DNA of 37,318 nt from an uncultured Paracoccaceae bacterium (GTDB taxonomy: Bacteria; Pseudomonadota; Alphaproteobacteria; Rhodobacterales; Rhodobacteraceae), in NCBI GenBank assembly GCA_937146765.1, contig CAKZRP010000053.1:1-37318 (forward strand), in the 5' to 3' direction. Under the pieces are notes generated by a model, which did no database searches, was not told the DNA's origin, and saw nothing but the letters and a program-made list of their open reading frames with translations. A program made the translations under genes and the position numbers. Position 1 is the first letter of the stretch; each line of letters starts with the position of its first letter. Shown in pieces: positions 25,446 through 33,590 of the stretch.

Positions 25446-25900
25446 TCGGCCTGGACGACATCGACCTTGGCTTGTTGAAAGCCCTGTCGCAGGACGCCAC
25501 TCAAACGGCCGGAGCCTTGGGGCGGGCCTTTGGCCTCAGCCAGCCCGCCACCTGGCGGCGGATCAAGCGACTGGAGGAGGCGGGCATCCTGTCCCACCGC
25601 GTCCTCGACCTCGACACGGAAAAGCTGGGATTTGGCGTGACGGTCTTCCTCGGTATCAAACTCGCCACCAAGGGGCGGGTCAGTCTGGACGATTTTGAGC
25701 GCGCGGTCTCCGCCATCCCCGAGGTGCAGACGGTGGAGCATGTGCTCGGCCTCTACGACTATCGCCTGCGGGTGGTGGCGCGCGATATCGCGGATTTCGA
25801 GCGGGTGCTAAGGCGGCGGATCATGACCCTGCCGGGGGTTGGCAATGTGGATGCCAACGTCCTGTTGTCCGAGGAACGCCGCCCCGGCCCACTCGGCTGA
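25442..25900 (+). CDS. Lrp/AsnC-family transcriptional regulator (second of tandem pair)
   Basis: A 152-residue paralogue of the preceding gene with the same architecture: LDDIDLGLLKALSQDATQTA and FGLSQPATWRRIKRLEEAGI (helix-turn-helix), then VQTVEHVLGLYDYRLRVVARD in the RAM domain. It starts at a GTG that overlaps the previous stop by 4 bases, implying co-translation. The two differ clearly in sequence, so this is an old duplication or a heteromeric pair rather than a recent copy. The class-V aminotransferase follows about 87 bases later and may be a target, with ilvC as another. Confidence 0.9.
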   Translation: MIGLDDIDLGLLKALSQDATQTAGALGRAFGLSQPATWRRIKRLEEAGILSHRVLDLDTEKLGFGVTVFLGIKLATKGRVSLDDFERAVSAIPEVQTVEHVLGLYDYRLRVVARDIADFERVLRRRIMTLPGVGNVDANVLLSEERRPGPLG

Positions 25901-25987
25901 TCCCCTTCGCGCTTGAGCCTGCCGCGTGCCTCTGCCAAGACTAGGGCAACCTTGGGCGTTCAGCCCAACTGACTTGGAGGGGTGCGC

Positions 25988-27112
25988 ATGGCGCTTTTGG
26001 ACACCGTTGATCCCGATGGGCTCGAGGAATTTTCCGTGGTCTTCACCGACCGCTCGCTGAACCATATGTCAAAAGCCTTTCAGCAGGTGATGCTCGACAT
26101 CAATGCGATGCTGAAAGAGGTCTACAAGGCCGAAGCGACCGCGCTGATCCCCGGTGGTGGCACCTATGCAATGGAGGCCGTGGCGCGCCAGTTTGCCCGG
26201 GGTCAGGACGCGCTGGTGGTGCGCAACGGCTGGTTCTCCTACCGCTGGAGCCAGATTTTCGAGGCCGGCGGTCTCACCAAATCCGCCACCGTGATGAAGG
26301 CGCGTCAGACCGGCAATAGCGCCCAATCCCCCTTCGCCCCCGCCCCGATCGAAGAGGTCACCGCGGCGATCCACGAACAGAAACCCGCGATCGTCTTTGC
26401 TCCCCATGTGGAAACTGCGGCCGGTGTGATCCTGCCCGACGACTATGTGACCCAGATGGCCGAAGCGGCCCATGAGGTCGGGGCGCTGATGGTGCTCGAC
26501 TGTATCGCCTCGGGCTGCGCTTGGGTCGATATGAAGGCGACCGGCGTCGACGTGCTGATCTCCGCCCCGCAAAAGGGCTGGAGCGCCTCGCCTTCGGCTG
26601 GCCTCGTGATGTTCTCGGCCCGCGCGCTGGCGCGGCTAGAGGAGACCACCTCCGACAGCTTTGCCATCGACCTGAAGAAATGGCGCACGATCATGCAGGC
26701 CTATGAGGACGGCGGCCATGCCTATCACGCCACCATGCCGACCGACGCCCTGCGCGCCTTCCGCGACACGATGTTGGAGACCAAGGAATACGGCTTCAAA
26801 CGCCTGCGTGAGGCGCAGTGGAAACTGGGCAATGGCGTGCGCGAGATGCTGGCGAAAAAGGGCGTGATCTCCGTCGCTGCCGAAGGCTTCGGCGCGCCGG
26901 GTGTGGTGGTCAGCTACACCGACGACCCGCAGATCCAGAACGGCAAGAAATTCGCCGCCATCGGCATGCAGATCGCCGCTGGGGTGCCGCTTGCGGTGGA
27001 CGAGCCTGCGGGTTTCATGACCTTCCGCCTCGGCCTTTTCGGGCTGGATAAGCTTTATGACGTCAACGCCACCCTGTCGCGGCTAAAAACCGCGCTGGAT
27101 GAGGTGCTCTAG
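25988..27112 (+). CDS. Class-V aminotransferase (alanine/serine--glyoxylate type)
   Basis: A PLP-dependent aminotransferase of 374 residues. ALIPGGGTYAMEAVARQFA is the N-terminal phosphate-cup region, VLDCIASGCAWVDMKATGVD carries the PLP-pyridine Asp, and SAPQKGWSASPSAGL contains the Schiff-base Lys (QKGW), as in AGT/SGAT enzymes. The C-terminal FRLGLFG matches the substrate-carboxylate Arg segment. ATG 25988 follows GGAGGGG at ideal spacing; a GTG six bases earlier is also in frame. Likely interconverts small amino acids and glyoxylate or pyruvate; the exact substrate pair is not determined. Its position after an Lrp pair suggests amino-acid-responsive control. Confidence 0.88.
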   Translation: MALLDTVDPDGLEEFSVVFTDRSLNHMSKAFQQVMLDINAMLKEVYKAEATALIPGGGTYAMEAVARQFARGQDALVVRNGWFSYRWSQIFEAGGLTKSATVMKARQTGNSAQSPFAPAPIEEVTAAIHEQKPAIVFAPHVETAAGVILPDDYVTQMAEAAHEVGALMVLDCIASGCAWVDMKATGVDVLISAPQKGWSASPSAGLVMFSARALARLEETTSDSFAIDLKKWRTIMQAYEDGGHAYHATMPTDALRAFRDTMLETKEYGFKRLREAQWKLGNGVREMLAKKGVISVAAEGFGAPGVVVSYTDDPQIQNGKKFAAIGMQIAAGVPLAVDEPAGFMTFRLGLFGLDKLYDVNATLSRLKTALDEVL

Positions 27113-27116
27113 GCCC

Positions 27117-27149
27117 CTTCATCTTCTTAAAAATATCCCCGCCGGAGGC
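27117..27149 (-). repeat. Dispersed intergenic repeat, copy C
   Basis: On the minus strand GCCTCCGGCGG is followed by GGATATTTTTAAGAAGATGA. It begins 5 bases after the aminotransferase stop, between convergent genes. Same core as the copies at 1851, 22722 and 34103, opposite orientation. Confidence 0.8.
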
Positions 27150-27150
27150 C

Positions 27151-27208
27151 CGGGCTTGTCCAGTGGACAAGCCCGATTTTCTGACCTGCGCTTGTCCAGT
27201 GGACAAGC
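27151..27208. repeat. Two tandem copies of a 19-base palindrome
   Basis: GCTTGTCCAGTGGACAAGC occurs at 27154-27172 and again at 27190-27208, a 36-base period. Each is a perfect palindrome around a central G. The first extends to 25 bases (27151-27175) and is followed by ATTTTCT, so it can serve as a terminator for the aminotransferase gene. The second is followed by CCATTCCTTTT. Confidence 0.75.
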
Positions 27209-27234
27209 CCATTCCTTTTAGGGTCAGCGCTGGT

Positions 27235-28431
27235 TCAGCGGACCCCAAGCCCCATCTGCATCAACATGCGCCGCACCTGCGGCAGGGAGTACAGCGCGTT
27301 CAAACCGCCAGCCCGCAAATCCCGCAGAGGGCGTGCTTCGATCATCGAGGCGCGGTTCAGCAGGTCGATGCCGCTCACCCGTAGTTTGATATCTCCGTGA
27401 CGGGCCTTCTCATAAGCGTCCAGCATCGCCGCATCGCCCAAGCCCTCACGCCGCTCGGAGGCGAGATCAACGAGTACCCGTAGATCCGCCAAGGACATAT
27501 TGAGCCCCTGCGCCCCAATTGGCGGCACCACATGGGCGGCCTCGGCCATCAGGGCGACGCGCTCTGCCACCAGAGCTTCTGCCCTTTGGCTGATAATCGG
27601 CCAAAGCGTGCGGCGCGAGGCCAGTTTCAACCGCCCCAACACACCGCAGGAGCGGATGTTCATCTCCGCCTCAAAATCCTCCTCCGCCAGTGCCGCCAGA
27701 CGGTCGGCCTTGGCCGCGGTTTCCATCCAGACAATCGCGGAGGAATGCCGCCCCTCAAGGTCGGGCAAAGGCACCAGTGTGAAGGGGCCGCCGGTGCGGT
27801 GGATCTCGGTCGAGACATTCTCATGTGGCAGATCATGGCTCACTGCAAAGGCCAGCGCCTTTTGGCCGTAGCGGGTGGTCTGAACCCCGATCCCCGCCGC
27901 CTCGCGCATGGGCGAGGCGCGCCCGTCGCAAGCCAGTACCAGTTTGCAGGTTACCCGTGACCCATCGGTCAGGGTGACACGCGCCTCATTGGTGCGGGTG
28001 AAAAGCGATTGCGTGCCGACGCCGGGGCGAAACTCAGCCTTGGCCAATTCGCCCAGACGCGCCAGCATCTCGCGGCGCAAGAGCCAGTTGGGCAGGTTCC
28101 AGCCAAAGGGCAGCTCGGAAATCTCGGCGGCGTTGAACTCGCGCACCACGCGGGGTTCCGGCTCGGCGCCGCCCGCGTCAATGATCCGCATGATCTGCAA
28201 GGGCGCAGCATAAGGCGCCAGCCGTGTCCACAGCCCGGCCTCCTCCAGCAAGGCCTTGGCAGGCTGCAAAAACGCGGTGGTGCGCAGATCGGCCCCGGCA
28301 CTGGCGCGCTCGGTCACCGGCGCGGTGGGATCCACGCAGATCACCGAAAAGCCGCGCGCGGCAAAGGTCGCTGCCGCCGTCAGCCCGGCAATGCCGCCAC
28401 CTGAAATCAGGATGTCACATGTCTCAGCCAT
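27235..28431 (-). CDS. UbiH/UbiF-family FAD-dependent hydroxylase
   Basis: A 398-residue flavoprotein monooxygenase, probably one of the ubiquinone-ring hydroxylases. ILISGGGIAGLTAAATFAARG is the FAD ADP-binding motif, ACDGRASPMREAAGI is the second conserved (DG) motif, and AEAAHVVPPIGAQGLNMSLAD is the third FAD-ribityl motif of the UbiH/UbiF/COQ6 family. The third motif starts with Glu-Ala in place of the usual Gly-Asp-Ala-Ala. ATG 28431 is chosen; an in-frame GTG precedes it directly. It cannot be assigned to UbiH, UbiF, UbiI or UbiL by eye. It converges on the aminotransferase gene across two palindromes and a repeat. Confidence 0.88.
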   Translation of the reverse strand: MAETCDILISGGGIAGLTAAATFAARGFSVICVDPTAPVTERASAGADLRTTAFLQPAKALLEEAGLWTRLAPYAAPLQIMRIIDAGGAEPEPRVVREFNAAEISELPFGWNLPNWLLRREMLARLGELAKAEFRPGVGTQSLFTRTNEARVTLTDGSRVTCKLVLACDGRASPMREAAGIGVQTTRYGQKALAFAVSHDLPHENVSTEIHRTGGPFTLVPLPDLEGRHSSAIVWMETAAKADRLAALAEEDFEAEMNIRSCGVLGRLKLASRRTLWPIISQRAEALVAERVALMAEAAHVVPPIGAQGLNMSLADLRVLVDLASERREGLGDAAMLDAYEKARHGDIKLRVSGIDLLNRASMIEARPLRDLRAGGLNALYSLPQVRRMLMQMGLGVR

Positions 28432-28515
28432 CACATCACGCCCCGCGCAAATCCTATGGGGGAGACATAGGGCGCGGGGCGGGCAAATGACAAGGCGCAG
28501 CGGTGACGCAGGCGC

Positions 28516-28764
28516 TTAGCCGCGCGAAATGAGGATCAGGATGACCCACATCACCGGCACCATGGCGAGTGCCGGCAGATAGAGGCCAGGCAAGCCGAAC
28601 AGCATGATGAGACAGCCCCAAAGGCTGAGAAAGGCGCCAATAGCATAGTAGATATTGCCCTCATCCCCATAGCTGACCTCTTTCCAGATGCGGCCCAACA
28701 GGGGCACGCGGAACATCACACGCTCAAACGGGGTGAGGGTCGGGGGCAGGGTATAGGCGGCCAT
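28516..28764 (-). CDS. Small two-segment membrane protein
   Basis: An 82-residue protein. A cytoplasmic N-terminal part (TLTPFERVMFRVPLLGRIWK) is followed by two hydrophobic segments (about residues 41-58 and 62-80). It ends with RG, consistent with a positive-inside hairpin. The ATG at 28764 has GGAG upstream. The conserved-looking Glu/Gly/Tyr stretch VSYGDEGNIYYAIGAFLSLW suggests a real protein rather than a shadow. I do not recognise a family. It sits between the UbiH-like hydroxylase and the HAD gene, all on the minus strand. Confidence 0.75.
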   Translation of the reverse strand: MAAYTLPPTLTPFERVMFRVPLLGRIWKEVSYGDEGNIYYAIGAFLSLWGCLIMLFGLPGLYLPALAMVPVMWVILILISRG

Positions 28765-28776
28765 GTTGGTCTCCGG

Positions 28777-28806
28777 TCACGAGGTCAGATTGGGTCTGCC
28801 TCGTGA
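28777..28806. promoter_or_regulatory. Inverted repeat upstream of the small membrane protein gene
   Basis: TCACGAGG and CCTCGTGA, extended by CAGA / TCTG with one bulged base, make a 12-bp stem. No T-run follows on either strand. It could be a 5'-leader hairpin of the small gene or an operator. Confidence 0.4.
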
Positions 28807-28857
28807 TATAGGGAGCAAAACATGCCGCCAAAATGCGCGTTTGGTCGCTGCGACAGG

Positions 28858-29502
28858 CTACCGCAGTTGACCGAGGAAGGCGGTCAGGTCGGTGGTGTGA
28901 TGATGGATATGGTCGCCGTCATGCGGTTCGGGCGAGACATAGACCGTGCGCATCCCCATCGCATGGGGCGCGGCGAGGTTGCGCGGGTCATCCTCGAACA
29001 TCGCGGCGCGGGTGGTGTCGACGCCGGCCTGCGCAAAGACTCGCTCAAAGGCGCTGCGCTCCGGCTTTGGCCGATAGTCCGCGTGCTCGACCCCGTAGAT
29101 GCCGTCAAACAGACCCGAAAGCCCGCGCGCCGCCAGAACGCGCGTCGCATAGGGGGCGGAGCCATTGGTGTAGACGATCTTGCGCCCCGGCAGGGCAGCG
29201 ATATGCTCGGCAAGGGCGGCGTCCACCTCGAGGTGATCCAGCGTGATGTCATGCACCGCCACCAGATAGGGCTCGGGGTCGATATCGTGATCTGCCATCA
29301 GCCCGGCGAGCGTGGTGCCGTGGTTGCGCCAATAGTCGCCGCGCAGCTTGTCCGCCGCGCCGTGATCTATGCCCAGCACCTCCATCACATAGGCCACCAT
29401 CTTGGCCTCGATCTGATCGAACAGCCGGGCAGAAGGCGGATAAAGCGTGTTATCGAGATCGAACACCCAGTGTTCAACTTGGGAGAAAGCAGATTTGACC
29501 AT
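28858..29502 (-). CDS. HAD-superfamily hydrolase, pyrimidine 5'-nucleotidase-like
   Basis: A 214-residue HAD phosphatase. Motif I is VFDLDNTLYPPSARLFDQI (nucleophile and general-acid Asp pair), motif II is KIVYTNGSAPYA, motif III Lys is in YRPKPERSAFERV, and motif IV is AAMFEDDPRNLAAPHAMGM. FDLDNTLYP plus YTNGS is characteristic of the SDT1/PHM8-like pyrimidine 5'-nucleotidase group. The frame is open to 29658, but ATG 29502 gives the family N-terminus. It is divergent from the GntR regulator, which could control it. Confidence 0.88.
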   Translation of the reverse strand: MVKSAFSQVEHWVFDLDNTLYPPSARLFDQIEAKMVAYVMEVLGIDHGAADKLRGDYWRNHGTTLAGLMADHDIDPEPYLVAVHDITLDHLEVDAALAEHIAALPGRKIVYTNGSAPYATRVLAARGLSGLFDGIYGVEHADYRPKPERSAFERVFAQAGVDTTRAAMFEDDPRNLAAPHAMGMRTVYVSPEPHDGDHIHHHTTDLTAFLGQLR

Positions 29503-29635
29503 ACCCACCGACCTAGGGGGCGCGGGCAGGATTCGCAATGGTCGCAACGCTTTGTTCAGATGCAAAAGAGTCGAAGGGTTGATCGGCACAGGGCAGGGGC
29601 GTAGACAGATGCGACCAATGGTTCGGGGAGCGCCG

Positions 29636-30286
29636 ATGGCCCAGATGAAGAGCACCACCCAGAAAGACGCCTACGGGCTGATCCTTGACGCCATCGACGT
29701 CGGGGTCTTCAAGCCGGGCGACCGTCTGGTGGAAAGCGATCTTGCGGACCGGTTCGGGGTCTCGCGCACGCCGATCCGCGAGGCGCTGCAGCGGCTCGAG
29801 ACCCAGAGCCTCTTGGAACGCGATGGTCGGTCGCTGATCGTGGCCTCGCTCGATCATAACCAGATGGCGGAACTCTATGTGGTGCGGCGCGAGCTCGAGG
29901 GGTTGGCGGCGGCCCTCGCGGCCCGTCATGCGACCGAGGAAGAGGTGCAGGTGCTGCGCGACATGGTCGCCGCCGATGACGCGCTGGTGGATGATCCTGT
30001 CGAACTGGCAAAGGCGAACCGGCGCTTTCACCAGCAGATCCATCTGGCCTCGCACAACCGCTATCTGGTGCAGCAATTGGACCTTGTGCATCGCTCCATG
30101 GCGCTGATGGCGACCACCTCACTGGCGGCGGAAGGGCGCGGGCGGATCGCGCAGGAGGAGCATAAGGCGATTGTTGATGCGATTGCCGCGCGCAATCAGG
30201 AGGCGGCAGGCAAGGCGCTGCGCGACCATATTTCCATCGCCTTTACCACCCGCCTGAAACAGGACGCCAAGGCGCGCACGGCCTGA
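29636..30286 (+). CDS. GntR-family (FCD subgroup) transcriptional regulator
   Basis: A 216-residue repressor-type regulator. The N-terminal winged helix contains LADRFGVSRTPIREALQRLE, the GntR signature, followed by LLERDGRSLIVASLD. The C-terminal all-helical FCD domain (about 80-210) shows the metal-ligand pattern DALVDDP...RRFHQQIHLASHNRYL and REALRDHI-like AGKALRDHISIAF. FCD members usually sense small carboxylates. ATG 29636 has GGGGAG upstream. It is divergent from the HAD gene. Its stop lies 2 bases from the stop of the convergent glycosyltransferase. Confidence 0.9.
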   Translation: MAQMKSTTQKDAYGLILDAIDVGVFKPGDRLVESDLADRFGVSRTPIREALQRLETQSLLERDGRSLIVASLDHNQMAELYVVRRELEGLAAALAARHATEEEVQVLRDMVAADDALVDDPVELAKANRRFHQQIHLASHNRYLVQQLDLVHRSMALMATTSLAAEGRGRIAQEEHKAIVDAIAARNQEAAGKALRDHISIAFTTRLKQDAKARTA

Positions 30287-30288
30287 GA

Positions 30289-32082
30289 CTAATGCTCAGC
30301 AGTGCCGCCATGAGCGCCATGGGTGGTCTTGTCCCAAAAGAACGGTGCGACAAAGATTTCCCATAGGGCCTTGTAGGCCGCCAAGCAGCCTATGGCAAAA
30401 TAGAGTGGCATCAGTGGCGCCCAAAGCGCCAGCCAGGGACGCCCCGAAGCCCTCGCGCCGAGCACCCAGATGCAGAGATTGAGAGCTTCAAACAGGATCA
30501 GTGCAGATGCTGCAACCGGCAAGGCCCCCTCGGGCAGCGCGCTTGCAGCCGGATGGGGTAGGCCGAAGAGGATGAGCCAGAAGCTCCAGAGCACGGGGGC
30601 GAGCAGAAATTGCCCAAGGGTTCCGAGAAAGAAGGCTTGAAAGCCGAGGAAGCGTGCCCAGCCCAGATCCCCGAGCAGGCGTCTCGGCCGGCGCATATGG
30701 ACGAGATAGGTCATCATGAAGCCCTTGAGCCAGCGGGAACGCTGCTTGATCCAGGGCAGGACGCGGCTGTTGGCTTCCTCATAGGTGGTGGTGGCGAGCA
30801 TCTCGGTTCGGTAACCCGCCCGTGCGAGGCGCACGCCAAGGTCAGCGTCCTCGGTCACATTATGCGCGTCCCAAGCCCCCAGACGCTCCAGCACCTCCCG
30901 GCGCACAAACAGCGTGGTGCCCCCCAGTGGCACCACCAGCTGCATCCGGGCGATGCCCTGCAAGAGGACCCGGAACCAGCCGGCGTATTCCAGAGTGAAA
31001 CAGCGCGAGATCCAGTTCCGGTCCGGGTTGTAGTAGTCGAGGACACCCTGCAGGCAGGCGACCTCGGGCGGCGCGGTGGCAAAGGCCTCGGCAACGCGGT
31101 TGAGCTGATCGGGCTCCGGCGCATCTTCCGCGTCCCAGATGCCGATTATTTCGCCATGGCAAAAGTTCAAGGCGTAGTTCATTGCCCGAGGTTTGGTGGT
31201 CAGGTCGCCATCGCCCGGCACTTCGATCACCCGGAACCACTCCGGCAGGTGTGCGCTCTGAACCGCAGCCCGAGTAATCTCATCGTGCTCTTCGAGCACC
31301 AGTAGCACCTCCATCCGCTCACGCGGGTAGGTGAGGCGGCACAGGCGGCGTAACAGGTGGCGGCCTATTTCCGCCTCCCGGTAAAGCGGCACCAGAACGG
31401 ATATCACCGGCGTGCTGGGAGACGGAGTTCCCACTGACGGCAGCCCGCGGCCGCGGGCGGCGGCGGTGAGGCCCGTGAGCCGCAGGGCGGTGAACAGGGC
31501 GAGGGAAATCAGGGCGAAGGCCGCCAGACCGCTCATCGTGAGGGCAGGCTGGGTCAGACCGGCGAGTAGCAAGATGGCCAGTCCGAGAACAGCGGGACCA
31601 CGCGCCTGCCTTGGATCAAAGCCACGACAGCTGAGCCCTGGGCGAACACTGTTGCGCGCGCCGTGGGTCATGTCCTCACGGAGGGCCGTGACAAGGCTGG
31701 CCTCAACGGTGGCGGCGGGCGCGGGTACCGGGATCACGTCGTCGTACTCCGCCGAGAGAGCCACGCGCAAATCGGGCAAGCCTGTGGGGTCGGCCATCAG
31801 GATCAGCGCGGTTCGGCCCAGAGTGTCAAGCGGGACTGCCCGATGTCGCAACCAGAAACGGGGGGGATGCCGCGCCAGCAGCCCCGCGTGGGGTTTGTAA
31901 TTGGCGGCAATCCGCGAGGGGCCAGGGCGCAGGGCGTCGAGACGCGCCAGATTTTCGATGTGATCCTGATGCAGCCGGTTCAGGTCGGCATGATCGTGCC
32001 TCTGCCGACCTCCGGCCGCAGGGGCCGGGCGGCGAAACAGCACGCGGCTGTGCCGGTGCAGATCCAGCTGATCCTTGCCCAT
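30289..32082 (-). CDS. Membrane glycosyltransferase family 2 with GspE-N-like N-terminus
   Basis: A 597-residue processive-type GT2. The N-terminal ~150 residues (LDALRPGPSRIAANY, HRAVPLDTLGRTALILMADP, AEYDDVIPVPA) resemble the GspE/MshE N-terminal domain found in NfrB-like glycosyltransferases, where related domains bind cyclic di-GMP. Two hydrophobic segments (~162-205) precede the catalytic domain. SVLVPLYREAE starts it, IGIWDAEDAPEPDQL carries the metal-binding acidic motif, VTEDADLGVRLARAGY holds the catalytic Asp region, and QRSRWLKG is the QxxRW motif. Three or four hydrophobic segments close the protein. It probably polymerises or exports an envelope or exopolysaccharide. The product is unknown. 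Confidence 0.85.
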   Translation of the reverse strand: MGKDQLDLHRHSRVLFRRPAPAAGGRQRHDHADLNRLHQDHIENLARLDALRPGPSRIAANYKPHAGLLARHPPRFWLRHRAVPLDTLGRTALILMADPTGLPDLRVALSAEYDDVIPVPAPAATVEASLVTALREDMTHGARNSVRPGLSCRGFDPRQARGPAVLGLAILLLAGLTQPALTMSGLAAFALISLALFTALRLTGLTAAARGRGLPSVGTPSPSTPVISVLVPLYREAEIGRHLLRRLCRLTYPRERMEVLLVLEEHDEITRAAVQSAHLPEWFRVIEVPGDGDLTTKPRAMNYALNFCHGEIIGIWDAEDAPEPDQLNRVAEAFATAPPEVACLQGVLDYYNPDRNWISRCFTLEYAGWFRVLLQGIARMQLVVPLGGTTLFVRREVLERLGAWDAHNVTEDADLGVRLARAGYRTEMLATTTYEEANSRVLPWIKQRSRWLKGFMMTYLVHMRRPRRLLGDLGWARFLGFQAFFLGTLGQFLLAPVLWSFWLILFGLPHPAASALPEGALPVAASALILFEALNLCIWVLGARASGRPWLALWAPLMPLYFAIGCLAAYKALWEIFVAPFFWDKTTHGAHGGTAEH

Positions 32083-32160
32083 GGCCCATGGCTAGCAGGC
32101 CTCGGCAAGGCGGCAAAGTTAATCGCCCGCAATCGTGCTGCGTGTATCCGGAAGAGCAAA

Positions 32161-32187
32161 TGCCCGGCAGGGGGAAACTGCCGGGCA
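32161..32187 (-). terminator. Intrinsic terminator of carA
   Basis: A perfect 10-bp stem TGCCCGGCAG / CTGCCGGGCA has a 7-base loop. On the minus strand it is followed by TTTGCTCTTCC. It lies 23 bases past the carA stop. Confidence 0.7.
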
Positions 32188-32209
32188 GGGAACCTGAAAG
32201 GGAGCGAGA

Positions 32210-33370
32210 TCAGGCCTTGCGGGCGGCCATGGCTTCGGCGAAGCGCTCGAAGAGGTAGAAGCTGTCCTGCGGGCCGGGGCTGGCTTCCGGGTGGTGCTGC
32301 ACCGAATAGACCGGGCGGTTCGTCATCCGGATACCGCAGTTGGAACCGTCGAACAGAGAAATATGGGTTTCTTCCACTCCGTCGGGCAGGGTCTGGGCAT
32401 CCACCGCAAAGCCGTGGTTCATCGAGGTGATTTCCACTTTGCCGGTCTCGTGTTCCTTGACCGGGTGGTTGGCGCCGTGGTGTCCGTGGTTCATCTTGAT
32501 GGTCTTGGCGCCAAGCGCCAGCGCCAGCATCTGGTGGCCAAGGCAGATGCCAAAGACCGGCAGGTCTGTCTTGTCGAGGATGTCCTTGATCATCGGCACA
32601 GCATAGCTGCCCGTCGCCGCCGGGTCGCCGGGGCCATTCGACAGGAAAACGCCATCGGGCTCATGCGCCAGCACCTCTTCCGAGGTGGCGGTGGCGGGCA
32701 GAACGGTGACGTCGCAGCCCGCCGAGGCGAGGCATCGCAGGATGTTGCGCTTGGCGCCGTAGTCGATGGCGACGACCTTGTGCTTGGGGGCCTCCTGACG
32801 ACTGTAGCCCTCGGGCCAGGCCCAACGCATCTCGTCCCAGCGATAGCTCTGCGCGCAGGTCACGTCCTTGGCGAGGTCCATGCCCTCAAGGCCGGGCCAG
32901 GCGCGCGCCTCCGCCACCAGGGCTTCGAGATCGAACTTGCCGTCGGGGTTATGCTCAAGCGCCACATGCGGCGCGCCTTGCTGGCGGATCGCACGGGTCA
33001 GGCGACGGGTGTCGATGCCACCAATGGCGATGCGACCTGTGCGGGTCAGCCAGGACTTCAACTCCTCGGTGGCGCGCCAGTTTGAGGCCATCGTGGGGTC
33101 CCATTTCACCACCATGCCGGCGGCGACGGGATCCGCGGTCTCGTCATCCTCCGGCGTGACGCCGGTATTGCCGATATGCGGGAAGGTGAAGGTGACGATC
33201 TGGCCAGCATAGGAGGGATCGGTCATGATCTCCTGATAGCCGGTCATGGCGGTGTTGAAGCACAGCTCGGCGACGCGGCGCCCGGTCGCTCCGAACCCGT
33301 GTCCATAAAACACGGTGCCATCGGCAAGGGCCAGACAGGCGGTGGGCTTCGGCGATGCGGTATCGACCAT
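32210..33370 (-). CDS. carA: Carbamoyl-phosphate synthase small subunit
   Basis: The glutaminase subunit that feeds ammonia to CarB for carbamoyl phosphate (arginine and pyrimidine synthesis). It has 386 residues. The N-terminal CLALADGTVFYGHGFGATG and NTAMTGYQEIMTDPSYAGQI are CarA signatures. The class-I amidotransferase domain has FGICLGHQMLALALG with the catalytic Cys and YSVQHHPEASPGPQD with the His-x-Glu. ATG 33370 is preferred over ATG 33385 because GGAGAG lies 7 bases before it, inside the longer reading. carB is not in the window. Confidence 0.96.
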   Translation of the reverse strand: MVDTASPKPTACLALADGTVFYGHGFGATGRRVAELCFNTAMTGYQEIMTDPSYAGQIVTFTFPHIGNTGVTPEDDETADPVAAGMVVKWDPTMASNWRATEELKSWLTRTGRIAIGGIDTRRLTRAIRQQGAPHVALEHNPDGKFDLEALVAEARAWPGLEGMDLAKDVTCAQSYRWDEMRWAWPEGYSRQEAPKHKVVAIDYGAKRNILRCLASAGCDVTVLPATATSEEVLAHEPDGVFLSNGPGDPAATGSYAVPMIKDILDKTDLPVFGICLGHQMLALALGAKTIKMNHGHHGANHPVKEHETGKVEITSMNHGFAVDAQTLPDGVEETHISLFDGSNCGIRMTNRPVYSVQHHPEASPGPQDSFYLFERFAEAMAARKA

Positions 33371-33526
33371 GACGCGACTCTCCATGCGGGCAAAATTCGC
33401 GCATCAATAAGACCCACCCGTCGTGGGGTCAAGCGCTGAAGGCGGCGCATCGCGGATGCTGGAGGCAGTATCAGAGGGGGCCGTGTCGGCGGCTTTTCCC
33501 CTTGTATGCGGTCATCGCACTGGACC

Positions 33527-33555
33527 TTGAAAATCCCAGTGGATTTGATTAATAC
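33527..33555 (+). promoter_or_regulatory. Strong sigma-70-type promoter of the YqeY-like gene
   Basis: TTGAAA and TAATAC are separated by exactly 17 bases, each one base from the consensus hexamers. The predicted start is about 28 bases before the ATG at 33591. The remaining ~150 bases back to carA show nothing else. Confidence 0.7.
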
Positions 33556-33590
33556 TGCGCCTTCTTGTTCCACTTGGACGATGAGAGCAC

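Noticed and set aside
30284..30300. CTGAG...CTCAG hairpin between the convergent GntR and glycosyltransferase genes
   Set aside because: Only 5-bp arms without a T-run; not enough to call a terminator.
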